Below are positions 1 through 8,354 of a stretch of DNA of 64,000 bases, piece after piece. Source of the stretch: Firmicutes bacterium UBA5201. Its GTDB lineage: Bacteria; Bacillota; Clostridia; Peptostreptococcales; Acidaminobacteraceae. Both the position numbers and the translations under genes were made by a program. Numbering within the stretch: position 1 is the stretch's first letter; every line of letters begins with the position of its first letter. The notes beneath the pieces are model-generated. The model was not told where the DNA came from and did no database searches. It saw only the letters and a list, made by a program, of their open reading frames with translations. The stretch covers positions 90,429 to 154,428 of the forward strand of contig DHVT01000011.1 in NCBI GenBank assembly GCA_002412775.1, in the 5' to 3' direction.

Positions 1-1
1 T

Positions 2-541
2 GATGAGCCTTCTCATTTTATTTCTATGCACCTTTCAGGAGGTACCACTGAACTACTTGATGTGAAAAATGAGGGCGATCGTTATGAAATCAATATCATT
101 GGAAAAACATTGGACATCAATTTCGGTCAATTGATTGATCGCATCGGTGTGGGACTCGGACTGCCTTTTCCGGCTGGAAGAGCAATGGATGAATTGGCGA
201 GCACTTCTGATTGTGAATCGTTTTTCAAAGTCGATTTCAAGTTTCATGAGGATTTCAATATTTCCGGATTGGAAAACAAATATATGCGGATGATGGAGTC
301 GCATGAAGCGGCCTATGTATGCAAACACATTTTCAACACGATTGGACGATTGCTCGAGCTATGGATCAAAGATAGGGACAAGGACATTCCGATCGTTTTG
401 GCGGGTGGAGTGGCATCCAACAGTATCATAAAGGCCTATCTCGAGAAAAAAGCAAACATCTATTTCGCAAGCCCGGATTACTCGAGAGACAACGCCTACG
501 GCATAGCCGAACTGGGCAGGACCAGGTTTTGGAGGAGATAA
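2..541 (+). CDS. TsaD/Kae1-like (peptidase M22 family) protein, 5' truncated
   Basis: The reading frame is open from base 2, so the gene begins upstream of the window; the ATG at 26 is internal. Visible motifs are HLSGGTTELL near the start and AGGVASNSIIKAYL near the end, which are the ASKHA nucleotide-binding motifs of the TsaD/Kae1 (O-sialoglycoprotein endopeptidase) family. TsaD makes threonylcarbamoyladenosine in tRNA. Many Clostridia carry a second, shorter TsaD-like paralogue directly upstream of xseA, and the position here fits that paralogue rather than the housekeeping tsaD, so enzymatic activity is not assured. The stop codon lies 3 bases before xseA, so the two are probably co-transcribed. 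Family is secure; the exact role is inferred. Confidence 0.8.
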   Translation, partial: DEPSHFISMHLSGGTTELLDVKNEGDRYEINIIGKTLDINFGQLIDRIGVGLGLPFPAGRAMDELASTSDCESFFKVDFKFHEDFNISGLENKYMRMMESHEAAYVCKHIFNTIGRLLELWIKDRDKDIPIVLAGGVASNSIIKAYLEKKANIYFASPDYSRDNAYGIAELGRTRFWRR

Positions 542-544
542 GAC

Positions 545-1795
545 GTGATTAAAATGAAAGCATTCACCGTGACGGAAATCACGAGATATATAAAGCGAAT
601 CATTGGAGCGGATCCCATTTTGAACAATGTGATCGTTGAGGGTGAAATATCAAATTTCACCAGACATTCCAGCGGTCATTGTTATTTCACGCTCAAAGAC
701 GATCAAAGCAAGATGACTTGCGTACTGTTCGCCCAATATGTCACAGAGAATGTCCACACGCTTAAAAATGGAGACAAGGTACACGCCAAAGGCCAAATCA
801 CCATTTTTGAAAGGGACGGCAAATACCAATTATATGTTCAGGAGATAGAAAATATCGGTCTTGGTGCGCTTCACATCAAATTTCAGCTGTTGAAGGAATC
901 TCTGGAAAAAAGAGGGTACTTTGATATTAGACATAAGAAAAAACTGCCTGAACTGCCTAAGCGGATCGGTGTGATCACGTCACCCACCGGAGCCGCCATT
1001 CAGGACATCCTATCAGTCGCCAAAAGAAGATCTACATATTCAGAACTCTTAATCTATCCGGTCAGGGTACAAGGTGAAGGATCGAGTGCCGAGATCGTTC
1101 GTGCCATCAAGTATTTCAACGATAAGAATCCTGTGGACCTGATCTTATTGGCACGTGGGGGAGGATCGATGGAAGAATTGTGGTCCTTCAATGAAGAGAG
1201 TGTCGCAGATGCGATTTTTGAATCCGATGTGCCGATCATAACAGGAGTCGGTCATGAGACCGATTTCACCATCAGTGATTTTGTCGCCGACCATAGGGCA
1301 CCCACACCATCGGCTGCCGCGGAAATCGCAGTCAAATCCAAAGAAGAGATCCGCCTGATGATCAACAAATCGCTTCAAAGCATCATGTTGCAGGTCAATA
1401 GAAAAGTCGAACTCAAAGCCACCAAATTGGAACGCTTTTCAGAAAAAATGATGGCGGGTTTGGTGAAACGGTACACAGACAGGAAAGTTCAAACAATGGA
1501 ACATTTTCATGGACGGACCATCAATGCGGCTAAAAATTTTAGTGCCATGGAACGTTCGAGACTTCAAGCCTATGGCACCCAATTATCGGCGCTCAGCCCA
1601 CTCAATGTACTGTCAAGAGGGTACGGGATCGTCTCGAAGGGTGAACAAGTGATGATCAGCATCGAACAATTGGCACAGGGCGATCACATTGCGATTCAGT
1701 TTGTGGATGGCAAAGCCACCGGTACAATAGATTCTGTGGAAAAAAGTTTGAGATTGCAAGAAAGTGAGGCTGAACATGGCAGCAAAGAAAAGTAG
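545..1795 (+). CDS. xseA: Exodeoxyribonuclease VII large subunit
   Basis: Catalytic subunit of exonuclease VII, which degrades single-stranded DNA from both ends in the cytoplasm with XseB. The N-terminal third is an OB-fold (EGEISNFTRHSSGHCYFTLKD). The central catalytic part shows ITSPTGAAIQDIL, LARGGGSMEELWSFNEE and GVGHETDFTISDFVADHRAP, and a coiled-coil C-terminal part follows. At 416 aa it has the usual family length. The GTG at 545 sits 8-9 bases after a GGAGGA site at 531-536; an ATG nine bases further on (MKAFTV) is the alternative start. xseB begins inside its 3' end, so the two subunits are translationally coupled. Confidence 0.95.
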   Translation: MIKMKAFTVTEITRYIKRIIGADPILNNVIVEGEISNFTRHSSGHCYFTLKDDQSKMTCVLFAQYVTENVHTLKNGDKVHAKGQITIFERDGKYQLYVQEIENIGLGALHIKFQLLKESLEKRGYFDIRHKKKLPELPKRIGVITSPTGAAIQDILSVAKRRSTYSELLIYPVRVQGEGSSAEIVRAIKYFNDKNPVDLILLARGGGSMEELWSFNEESVADAIFESDVPIITGVGHETDFTISDFVADHRAPTPSAAAEIAVKSKEEIRLMINKSLQSIMLQVNRKVELKATKLERFSEKMMAGLVKRYTDRKVQTMEHFHGRTINAAKNFSAMERSRLQAYGTQLSALSPLNVLSRGYGIVSKGEQVMISIEQLAQGDHIAIQFVDGKATGTIDSVEKSLRLQESEAEHGSKEK

Positions 1796-1970
1796 TTTCG
1801 AAGAGAAACTCAACCGATTGCAAGAAATTGCGAACGCACTTGAAAAAGGGGAACTTTCTCTTGAAGAGATGCTGAAAGCTTTCGAAGAGGGCATCAAAGT
1901 GTATAGGGAATGCAATACAATACTCGAATCGACTGAAGCAAAGATTCAAATGTTGATGACGGAAGAATAG
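1776..1970 (+). CDS. xseB: Exodeoxyribonuclease VII small subunit
   Basis: 64-residue helical small subunit of exonuclease VII. The conserved core SFEEKLNRLQEIANALEKG followed by SLEEMLKAFEEGI is typical of XseB. I prefer ATG 1776 (MAAKKSSFEEKL) because GTGAGG at 1764-1769 is spaced 6 bases from it; an upstream GTG at 1764 would destroy that site. It overlaps the last 20 bases of xseA in another frame, as in most Firmicutes. ispA follows after 9 bases. Confidence 0.93.
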   Translation: MAAKKSSFEEKLNRLQEIANALEKGELSLEEMLKAFEEGIKVYRECNTILESTEAKIQMLMTEE

Positions 1971-1979
1971 GAGCAGGTC

Positions 1980-2867
1980 ATGAATTTTGAAAACCGTTTG
2001 AAGGAACATATAGAAAGTGTCGAAAGCGCAATAAATGGAAGCTTTGGAGGGGATACCCCGGCACATGGCATCATTCGCGAATCGATGATGTATAGTTTGA
2101 ATGCCGGTGGAAAAAGATTGAGACCAGCCCTGCTTATGGAAGTCAACAGGCTTTATGGTGGCAATGAGGAAGCGGCTGTTCAATTTGCACTTGCTCTCGA
2201 AATGATTCATACCTATTCATTGGTTCATGATGATTTGCCCTGTATGGATGATGATGACCTCAGACGTGGCAAACCCACAAACCATATCGTTTTTGGCTAT
2301 GACATCGCAGTGTTGGCTGGAGACGGTCTTTTGAATCTCGCCACAGAAATCATGCTGGAAACCGTCACCAGAAACAACTATTTGCCCAATTTCATCGATG
2401 CCATGCGAGAAATCTTGAAAGCATCCGGCCCAAGTGGTATGATATTAGGGCAAGTAGCTGACATCAAATATGAAACTGAAAGCATGGATCGTGAAACCCT
2501 TGATTTTATCAACAGGCATAAAACCGGTAAACTGATTGTCGCGGCACTCACAGCGGGCGGTATGCTCGCCAATGCTCCGGAAGAGGACGTGATTTTGCTT
2601 GGTAAGATCGGTGAGGATATGGGATTGATGTTTCAAATGGTAGACGATGTTCTGGATCTTACAGGAGATCCCGAAAAACTTGGCAAACGGACACAAATGG
2701 ATGTGAAAAACGATAAAAGGACCTATCCGATGCTCATCGGAGTTGATGAGGTCAAGTCCCAGATCAAAGCCTATGAGAACCGGTTGATCGATTATTTGGA
2801 TAGACTGGGTGTGGATACTGGATTTTTAAAGGAACTGGTACATTTTTTGGCGCTCAGGGATTATTGA
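1980..2867 (+). CDS. ispA: Polyprenyl (farnesyl/geranyl) diphosphate synthase
   Basis: Short-chain trans-prenyltransferase that condenses DMAPP/IPP to GPP/FPP, the C15 precursor for undecaprenyl phosphate and quinone side chains. The 295-aa protein shows GGKRLRPALL (44-53), the first aspartate-rich motif DDLPCMDDDDLRRGKPT (84-100) with the two-residue insertion typical of bacterial FPP synthases, and the second motif MVDDVLDLTGDPEKLGK near residue 220. Product chain length cannot be read with certainty. It lies between xseB and the DUF212 gene, with dxs downstream, so two isoprenoid steps share the operon that carries the OLE RNA. Confidence 0.93.
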   Translation: MNFENRLKEHIESVESAINGSFGGDTPAHGIIRESMMYSLNAGGKRLRPALLMEVNRLYGGNEEAAVQFALALEMIHTYSLVHDDLPCMDDDDLRRGKPTNHIVFGYDIAVLAGDGLLNLATEIMLETVTRNNYLPNFIDAMREILKASGPSGMILGQVADIKYETESMDRETLDFINRHKTGKLIVAALTAGGMLANAPEEDVILLGKIGEDMGLMFQMVDDVLDLTGDPEKLGKRTQMDVKNDKRTYPMLIGVDEVKSQIKAYENRLIDYLDRLGVDTGFLKELVHFLALRDY

Positions 2868-2880
2868 AAAAGGAGGCAAT

Positions 2881-3330
2881 ATGGCTGATTTTATGGATGA
2901 GATTGTTGCAAACAGAGTTTTTATGGCTGCAATGGTCTCATGGATTATTGCCCAATCACTCAAAGTGTTGATTTCACTTTTGGTGGATAAGGAGTTTAAA
3001 TTTGAGAGATTTCATGGTTCGGGTGGAATGCCGAGCTCACATACAGCCACAATAGTTGCCGCATCCACTGCGATTGGCATTATGGATGGATGGTCATCAT
3101 CGGTCTATGCACTTTCGCTGATCATGGCATTCATTGTGATGTACGACGCATCCGGTGTACGCAGATCGGTGGGAAAGCAGGCGAAACTGCTCAATGACAT
3201 CATAAAAGACCTTTACAAGCATAAGCATCTCGAAGAGGAAAAACTGAAGGAGCTTGTGGGACATAAACCTACGGAAGTGGCAGTTGGCGCACTGCTGGGA
3301 ATTTTAATCGCCAACATCATAGTAAGATAA
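2881..3330 (+). CDS. DUF212 (divergent PAP2-like, YuiD family) membrane protein
   Basis: 149-aa integral membrane protein of the DUF212 family, distantly related to PAP2 acid phosphatases and haloperoxidases. GGMPSSHTATIVAAS and VMYDASGVRRSVGKQAKLLN are the family hallmarks; several hydrophobic segments cover the rest. Such proteins are suspected to be lipid phosphatases, and a place between prenyl diphosphate synthase and dxs would suit prenyl diphosphate dephosphorylation, but that is inference. A good AGGAGG site lies just upstream (AAAGGAGGCAAT before the ATG). The stop is 6 bases before the first paired bases of the OLE RNA. Confidence 0.88.
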   Translation: MADFMDEIVANRVFMAAMVSWIIAQSLKVLISLLVDKEFKFERFHGSGGMPSSHTATIVAASTAIGIMDGWSSSVYALSLIMAFIVMYDASGVRRSVGKQAKLLNDIIKDLYKHKHLEEEKLKELVGHKPTEVAVGALLGILIANIIVR

Positions 3331-3336
3331 TAAAAA

Positions 3337-3880
3337 GAGGCGCAGTATTCTAGTCAGAAATTCTAATTCTGAAGGCGGGGCTAAAAATTCGCTAGAGGGC
3401 ACATCGATGAAGTTCCTGGTTCTTGCTTGAGACGCCCAGTTTCGGGTTGGAGCTGGGAGTAAGGGTATGGGGGCAAACTACAATGGCATGTAGACCTTGA
3501 CCCTCAACCTGTGGAGACTCGTTTCGACGAGATTAAACCTGCATGTGGTCGAAAGGCTTAGTGCAGAGTAGCCTGCCTTGAGTGGTGGCGGTAGACGATG
3601 GTTCAGATTTGAGTGGATTGGCCAATTCACAAGGATTATTGCCGCTCCAAACCGTTGTTGCAAAAGAGGCTAGGAATTAGAAGGCCTGTTGAGGAAAGCT
3701 CCTAGACTGTATTCAGGTCGATCGGGGATTGAAGTGTGGACTAAGTGGTAGTCTAGTCTTGCAAATGGAAACATTGCAAATAGGTTTTTAAAGGGAAACC
3801 GCTATTTTGGCGACAGAATAGCAAGCCTATGGGAAATCCTACTAGACCTAAGCCGCAGAATTAATCCGATTGATCGCCTC
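3337..3880 (+). ncRNA. ole: OLE RNA (ornate, large, extremophilic RNA)
   Basis: About 545 bases with no credible ORF, between the DUF212 gene and oapA, inside an operon with xseAB, ispA, dxs, tlyA, argR and recN. This is the characteristic context of OLE RNA (Rfam class OLE). The ends pair: GAGGCG at 3337-3342 is the exact complement of CGCCTC at 3875-3880. Internal hairpins include CTCGT-TTCG-ACGAG at 3518-3531, TTGCAAATG-GAAA-CATTGCAA at 3759-3779, and a 9-bp stem closed by a GCGA (GNRA) tetraloop at 3801-3822, followed at once by conserved-looking purine-rich single strands. OLE RNA is known to localise to the membrane with OapA and to matter in alcohol, cold and magnesium stress. It is somewhat shorter than the roughly 600-nt Bacillus halodurans form. 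The ends are my estimate from the terminal helix. Confidence 0.88.
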
Positions 3881-3907
3881 CTTTCATTATATAAAGGTGA
3901 CAAAAAT

Positions 3908-4492
3908 ATGAAAAAGAAAATTACAATCAACAAGAAATGGATTCTACACACTTTTCTGATGACATTTATACTTGCGATTATTTTCAGTATCGTTTCAGAA
4001 GCATTGATCCGGAAGGTGAATTTCGCTGTCGCGATACTGCTCCTTTTGGTGATTGTCTCGGTGGGCGTTTTTTTTGACGCCATCGGCATAGCTGTCGCGG
4101 CTGCAGATGAAAAGCCATTTCATGCCATGGCCGCCTCGAAAGTGAAAAGTGCGAAATACTCCATAAGACTCATCAAGAACGCATCAAAGGTATCAAATTT
4201 CTGCAACGATGTCATTGGTGACATTGCGGGGATCGTCAGTGGTACAACAATCGGAATCATCATGGGATTCTTTAGACAATACAATATCAAACCGGAAATT
4301 CAGGTGTACATCACTATCGCATTCAGTGGTGTGATCGCCGCATTGACCGTCGGTGGAAAAGCCATCGGCAAGGAAATTGCAATTTCGAAATCCAAAGAGG
4401 TCGTTGATTTGACAGGCAAAGTGATTTATTTTTTTGATGTTTTGACACTCAAAAAGACATTTGTTCACAATGTGAAAATCAGAAAGGAATAA
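3908..4492 (+). CDS. oapA: OLE-associated membrane protein A
   Basis: 194-aa protein starting 27 bases after the terminal helix of the OLE RNA, with an AAAGGTGA ribosome site. It has four predicted membrane spans (about 11-34, 38-60, 102-120, 130-150) with basic N- and C-terminal ends. The loop after span 2 carries FFDAIGIAVAAADEKPFHAM and the segment before span 3 carries FCNDVIGD, which I recognise as conserved in OapA-type proteins. The FDAIGIAVAAA segment also recalls the transmembrane part of CNNM/DUF21 magnesium transporters, a similarity I infer by eye. OapA is known to bind OLE RNA and hold it at the cell membrane. dxs starts 3 bases after its stop. Confidence 0.87.
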   Translation: MKKKITINKKWILHTFLMTFILAIIFSIVSEALIRKVNFAVAILLLLVIVSVGVFFDAIGIAVAAADEKPFHAMAASKVKSAKYSIRLIKNASKVSNFCNDVIGDIAGIVSGTTIGIIMGFFRQYNIKPEIQVYITIAFSGVIAALTVGGKAIGKEIAISKSKEVVDLTGKVIYFFDVLTLKKTFVHNVKIRKE

Positions 4493-4495
4493 TTT

Positions 4496-6358
4496 ATGTA
4501 CAAATACTTGGATGCCATCAAAGGGCCTGAGGATTTAAAGAAACTCACTGTTGAAGAACTCAAAGTGCTCGCCTATGAGGTGAGGCTCTTTTTAATAGAT
4601 ACCGTATCGAGAACGGGGGGGCATCTCGCTTCCAATTTGGGTGTTGTGGAACTCACAATCGCCTTACATTATGTTTTTGACAGTCCTGTGGACCATATCA
4701 TTTGGGATGTGAGCCATCAGGCCTATGTGCACAAAATCCTGACCGGAAGACAAGCCGGGTTCGAAACCTTGAGACAACTTGGGGGAATGAGCGGGTTTGT
4801 CAAAAGGGCGGAATCGGAACATGACAAGTTCGACACCGGACACAGCAGCACTTCCATATCGGCGGGTGTAGGTGTGTCACTGGCGCGTGATCTGAAAGGT
4901 GAGGAGTTCGACGTGGTTGCAGTCATCGGGGATGGCGCAATGACTGGTGGGATGGCATTCGAAGCCATGAATCATCTTGGGCATTCAAACACCAATATGA
5001 AAATCATCTTGAACGACAATGAAATGTCGATTTCCAAAAATGTCGGAGGCTTGTCTCGGGCACTGAATAAACTTAGAACAACTCAAGGCTATTATTCCAT
5101 AAAAGGCAAGACAAAAGTGAAGCTGTCCAAGTTTCCATCGGTGGGAGAGCCACTGGTGAGACTGATCAGCAAAGCAAAAGGTGGCCTGAAATATTTTCTG
5201 GTCAACCAGGGGCAGTTTTTTGAGGATTTGGGACTGACCTATATCGGCCCGGTCGATGGACATGACCTCGGGGCTTTGATCGATCATCTGATGATGGTCA
5301 AAAAAGCAAAAGATCCTGTGCTCTTGCATGTGGTCACACAAAAGGGCAAAGGATATGGTTTCTCAGAGCAGCATCCATATCTCTATCATGGTGTGGGACA
5401 GTTCAATCCTCAAAAACCCATTGTAGAGAAAACCAAAACGGATTATTCACAATTGTTCGGTGATACATTGGTGGACATCGGAGAAAAGTACGACCATGTC
5501 GTGGCAATCAGCGCGGCTATGATAGACGGCACTGGACTCACTGGATTTTGCAAGCGCTTTCCAAATAGGATCTTCGATGTGGGGATAGCCGAGCAACACG
5601 CTGTCACCATGGCTGCAGGGCTCATGACTCAAGGCATCAAACCCTTCGTGGCGATCTATTCCACGTTTCTTCAAAGAGCTTATGATCAGGTGCTTCATGA
5701 TGTTTGCATTCAAAATCTGCCTGTGGTATTTTGCATCGATCGTGCAGGAATCGTAGGCAACGACGGCGAGACACATCATGGCCTTTATGACATCTCATAC
5801 CTGAGTGCGATTCCGAATATGATGCTGTTGTCACCCAAAGACGGTGAGGAACTTGAATATATGATGCGTTATGCTGTGGATTACAACGAAGGACCAATAG
5901 CCATACGCTATCCACGTGGCAATGTGGAGCACTTGTCAAGTGGTCCGATTACCGATTTGTTGCCGGAAATGATTCATGCCGGAGAGAAAATCGCTCTCGT
6001 TGCGACCGGAAAAATGGTTGGAATCGCACTCGAGGCGGCAAAAAAATTCGAAGCGGCTTTCGGAGAACGCATCACTGTGGTCAACATCAGAAAAATCAAG
6101 CCACTGGATACAAAAGAAATCAAGGCGTTGATTCAAAATCATAAGATAATCATAACACTTGAGGACCACTCCATCATTGGTGGACTCGGGGATCAAATCG
6201 GAAGTCTGCTCCTCAATGAGAGTGCTCAAAGAACCATATACAAAATGGGCTTTGGTGACGCATTTGTGGAACAGGGTAATGTGGAGGATATTTTCAGTGC
6301 CCATTCGCTTGATGCCGATGGTGTATTTGAAAAGATTAGGGCGGTGAACAATGCCTAA
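4496..6358 (+). CDS. dxs: 1-deoxy-D-xylulose-5-phosphate synthase
   Basis: First enzyme of the methylerythritol phosphate pathway; condenses pyruvate and glyceraldehyde 3-phosphate using thiamine diphosphate. The 620-aa protein shows SNLGVVELTIALH, the TPP/Mg motif VIGDGAMTGGMAFEAMNH with the downstream NDNEMSISKNVG, the pyrimidine-domain motif GIAEQHAVTMAAGL and DRAGIVGNDGETHHG. Length and domain order are normal. With ispA upstream and ispH at 23.5 kb, the window holds both ends of the MEP route. Its end overlaps the tlyA start by 8 bases. Confidence 0.96.
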   Translation: MYKYLDAIKGPEDLKKLTVEELKVLAYEVRLFLIDTVSRTGGHLASNLGVVELTIALHYVFDSPVDHIIWDVSHQAYVHKILTGRQAGFETLRQLGGMSGFVKRAESEHDKFDTGHSSTSISAGVGVSLARDLKGEEFDVVAVIGDGAMTGGMAFEAMNHLGHSNTNMKIILNDNEMSISKNVGGLSRALNKLRTTQGYYSIKGKTKVKLSKFPSVGEPLVRLISKAKGGLKYFLVNQGQFFEDLGLTYIGPVDGHDLGALIDHLMMVKKAKDPVLLHVVTQKGKGYGFSEQHPYLYHGVGQFNPQKPIVEKTKTDYSQLFGDTLVDIGEKYDHVVAISAAMIDGTGLTGFCKRFPNRIFDVGIAEQHAVTMAAGLMTQGIKPFVAIYSTFLQRAYDQVLHDVCIQNLPVVFCIDRAGIVGNDGETHHGLYDISYLSAIPNMMLLSPKDGEELEYMMRYAVDYNEGPIAIRYPRGNVEHLSSGPITDLLPEMIHAGEKIALVATGKMVGIALEAAKKFEAAFGERITVVNIRKIKPLDTKEIKALIQNHKIIITLEDHSIIGGLGDQIGSLLLNESAQRTIYKMGFGDAFVEQGNVEDIFSAHSLDADGVFEKIRAVNNA

Positions 6359-7175
6359 GGAACGTATTGATGTACTGCTTGTCGAGAAGATGGGTTTCGA
6401 GTCGCGAGAAAAGGCACAGACAACCATTATGGCAGGATTGGTCTTCATTGACAATATGCGTGTGGACAAGGCCGGTACAAAAGTGGATGTGGATTCGGAG
6501 ATTGAAGTCAGAGGCAACGCACTCCCTTATGTCAGCAGAGGTGGACTTAAACTTGAGAAGGCGATTCAATCCTATGGCCTGACACTGGATGGCAAACGAT
6601 GTATGGATATTGGCGCGTCTACCGGTGGATTTACCGATTGCATGTTGCAAAATGGTGCGATGCAAGTTTTCTCCGTGGATGTCGGTTACGGTCAGCTCGA
6701 CTGGAAGCTCAGAAACGACGAACGTGTCACCAACATGGAAAGGACCAATATCAGATATGTGACCTTGGATCAGATTGGAGAGCAGATTGACTTCATTAGC
6801 ATCGATGTCTCCTTCATATCACTCAAACTGGTTCTTCCAGTTGCCGCTATGCTTTTGAAAACCGGTGGAGAAATTGTGTTTCTCATAAAACCCCAATTTG
6901 AGGCCGGTAGGGAACACATGAAAAAAAGTGGCGTTGTTCGGGATCGTAAAATTCACATGGATGTGATTGAACATGTCATCGGTTTCGCGACAGATAACGG
7001 ATTTTGCATCAAAGACATCACTTTTTCACCGATTAAAGGACCTAAAGGCAATATGGAATTCTTGGCTTATGCCATCAAAGATGATTTTTGTGATTCTTTT
7101 GCCTTCGATGTCTCCGTTTTGGTTGACCAAGCCCATTTGGAATTGAGCGACAAAACCGAGGGGAACGAGAAATAG
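6351..7175 (+). CDS. tlyA: TlyA family rRNA (cytidine-2'-O)-methyltransferase
   Basis: 274 aa. An N-terminal S4 RNA-binding domain (about 3-65, with VLLVEKMGFESREKAQTTI) is followed by an FtsJ-like SAM-dependent methyltransferase domain with motif I MDIGASTGGFTDCMLQNGA and the acidic SVDVGYGQLDWKLR. TlyA enzymes 2'-O-methylate cytidines in 16S/23S rRNA; the old label haemolysin A is misleading. In Firmicutes tlyA (yqxC) sits between dxs and argR/recN exactly as here. The ATG overlaps the dxs stop. The last 20 residues are acidic and less conserved. Confidence 0.93.
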   Translation: MPKERIDVLLVEKMGFESREKAQTTIMAGLVFIDNMRVDKAGTKVDVDSEIEVRGNALPYVSRGGLKLEKAIQSYGLTLDGKRCMDIGASTGGFTDCMLQNGAMQVFSVDVGYGQLDWKLRNDERVTNMERTNIRYVTLDQIGEQIDFISIDVSFISLKLVLPVAAMLLKTGGEIVFLIKPQFEAGREHMKKSGVVRDRKIHMDVIEHVIGFATDNGFCIKDITFSPIKGPKGNMEFLAYAIKDDFCDSFAFDVSVLVDQAHLELSDKTEGNEK

Positions 7176-7185
7176 GAAGGAAATC

Positions 7186-7734
7186 ATGAAAATCTTCAAG
7201 TATCTTGTCAAACTATATATCATATTTTTCAAAGTGGGGCTGTTCACAATTGGTGGTGGGTATGCGATGTTGCCGATTGTCGAGCGGGAGCTGGTTGAGG
7301 AAGCGAACCTGTCAACAATGGATTCCGTTATGGAAAGCTATTCTCTGGCGCAGACTTTGCCTGGAGTGATCGCTTCCAATGCGGCGGCATTGATTGGTTA
7401 CAAGTTGTTTGGCATACCCGGTGCCATCGCTTCAGCACTTGGCGTCATAACGCCATCCATTGGAATCATCACCGTGATTGCGATGGTTTTCCGCAAGTTT
7501 GGACATCTTGAAGTGGTTCAAAATGCGTTTATTGGGATTCGTATAGTCGTACTGGCGCTTTTGTTCGATTCTTTCATGCGGCTTTTCAAAGTGGCGGTTT
7601 TCGATAAGAAAACCTTTGCTGTAGCCATGGTCTCATTTGTTCTGGTGCTCACGAACTGGGCATCACCAATTCTGATTCTCATCATAGGTGCGCTCTTCGG
7701 GCTATATGTCTACAGAGAGCGGGTGGGGTCATGA
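7186..7734 (+). CDS. chrA: Chromate transporter (ChrA) N-terminal-type half
   Basis: 182-aa CHR-family membrane protein, one of two adjacent half-length proteins that together correspond to a full-length ChrA. The family signature is seen as FFKVGLFTIGGGYAMLPIVERELV, then SLAQTLPGVIASNAAALIGYK, with about five hydrophobic segments after it. CHR proteins export chromate or related oxyanions; physiological substrate in anaerobes is not established. The pair is inserted between tlyA and argR, and this half overlaps the next by 4 bases (ATGA), indicating coupled synthesis of a heteromer. Confidence 0.9.
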   Translation: MKIFKYLVKLYIIFFKVGLFTIGGGYAMLPIVERELVEEANLSTMDSVMESYSLAQTLPGVIASNAAALIGYKLFGIPGAIASALGVITPSIGIITVIAMVFRKFGHLEVVQNAFIGIRIVVLALLFDSFMRLFKVAVFDKKTFAVAMVSFVLVLTNWASPILILIIGALFGLYVYRERVGS

Positions 7735-8288
7735 CGCTCATCGCTTTTCTATTTGAATTTTTTAAGATCGGGTTGTTCACCTACGGCGGTGGCCTGGCGA
7801 TGATTCCTATTCTTAGGGATATCGCAGTCAACAAACAATGGCTTTCGGAAAGTCATTTTACGGATTTGATTGCCATCTCCCAGTCGACTCCTGGACCCAT
7901 TGCGATCAATATGGCAACTTATATCGGTTATAGGGAATTTTCTTATATGGGAGCAATATTGGCTTCACTCACGATTATCGCTCCAGCGTTTCTACTGGCG
8001 ATCCTACTTGGAAAATTTCTTTCAAAATACAATCGGCATCCTTTTGTTCAAGCCGCTTTTGTCGGACTGAAAGCGACGATCATCGGTCTTATAGGGACAT
8101 CCGTGGTGCAGGTGGCTCTGGTTTCACTTTATGGGAACGAACCGGGAAGACTCGGTCAGCCTTGGGTGGGACTCGACCTGAAGGCAGTCGTATTTATGGG
8201 CGTTTTCTATTTTTTCATCAAAAAATATCAAAAGCATCCACTGATCTATATCACCATTGGAGGATTGGCAAGCCTTTTGATTTGGTAG
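7731..8288 (+). CDS. chrA: Chromate transporter (ChrA) second half
   Basis: 185-aa partner of the preceding CHR half-protein. It repeats the signature in its own form, FFKIGLFTYGGGLAMIPILRDIAV and ISQSTPGPIAINMATYIGY, and is hydrophobic to the end. The two halves resemble each other along their length but differ in the loops, as usual for paired short-chain CHR proteins, which insert with opposite topology. The start overlaps the previous stop by 4 bases. A gap of 66 bases with an AT-rich putative promoter separates it from argR. Confidence 0.9.
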   Translation: MTLIAFLFEFFKIGLFTYGGGLAMIPILRDIAVNKQWLSESHFTDLIAISQSTPGPIAINMATYIGYREFSYMGAILASLTIIAPAFLLAILLGKFLSKYNRHPFVQAAFVGLKATIIGLIGTSVVQVALVSLYGNEPGRLGQPWVGLDLKAVVFMGVFYFFIKKYQKHPLIYITIGGLASLLIW

Positions 8289-8298
8289 CATCAGGAAA

Positions 8299-8329
8299 TT
8301 TACATTTTACTAAAATTTAATAATATAAT
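8299..8329 (+). promoter_or_regulatory. Possible argR promoter in AT-rich spacer
   Basis: TTTACA at 8299-8304 and TATAAT at 8324-8329 (a second overlapping TATAAT at 8329-8334), with a long 19-base spacer. The alternating AT tract just ahead of argR could also hold an ARG box for autoregulation, but no clear 18-bp palindrome is visible. Tentative. Confidence 0.35.
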
Positions 8330-8354
8330 ATAATGTAACTGTTGGGGGGATCTT

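Noticed and set aside
3478..3663. 61-aa minus-strand ORF inside the OLE region
   Set aside because: No ribosome site, odd composition and the region is explained by RNA secondary structure.
7186..8288. Chromate transporter halves as a frameshifted single gene
   Set aside because: Each half has its own complete signature and start with a normal ATGA overlap; paired short CHR proteins are a known form.
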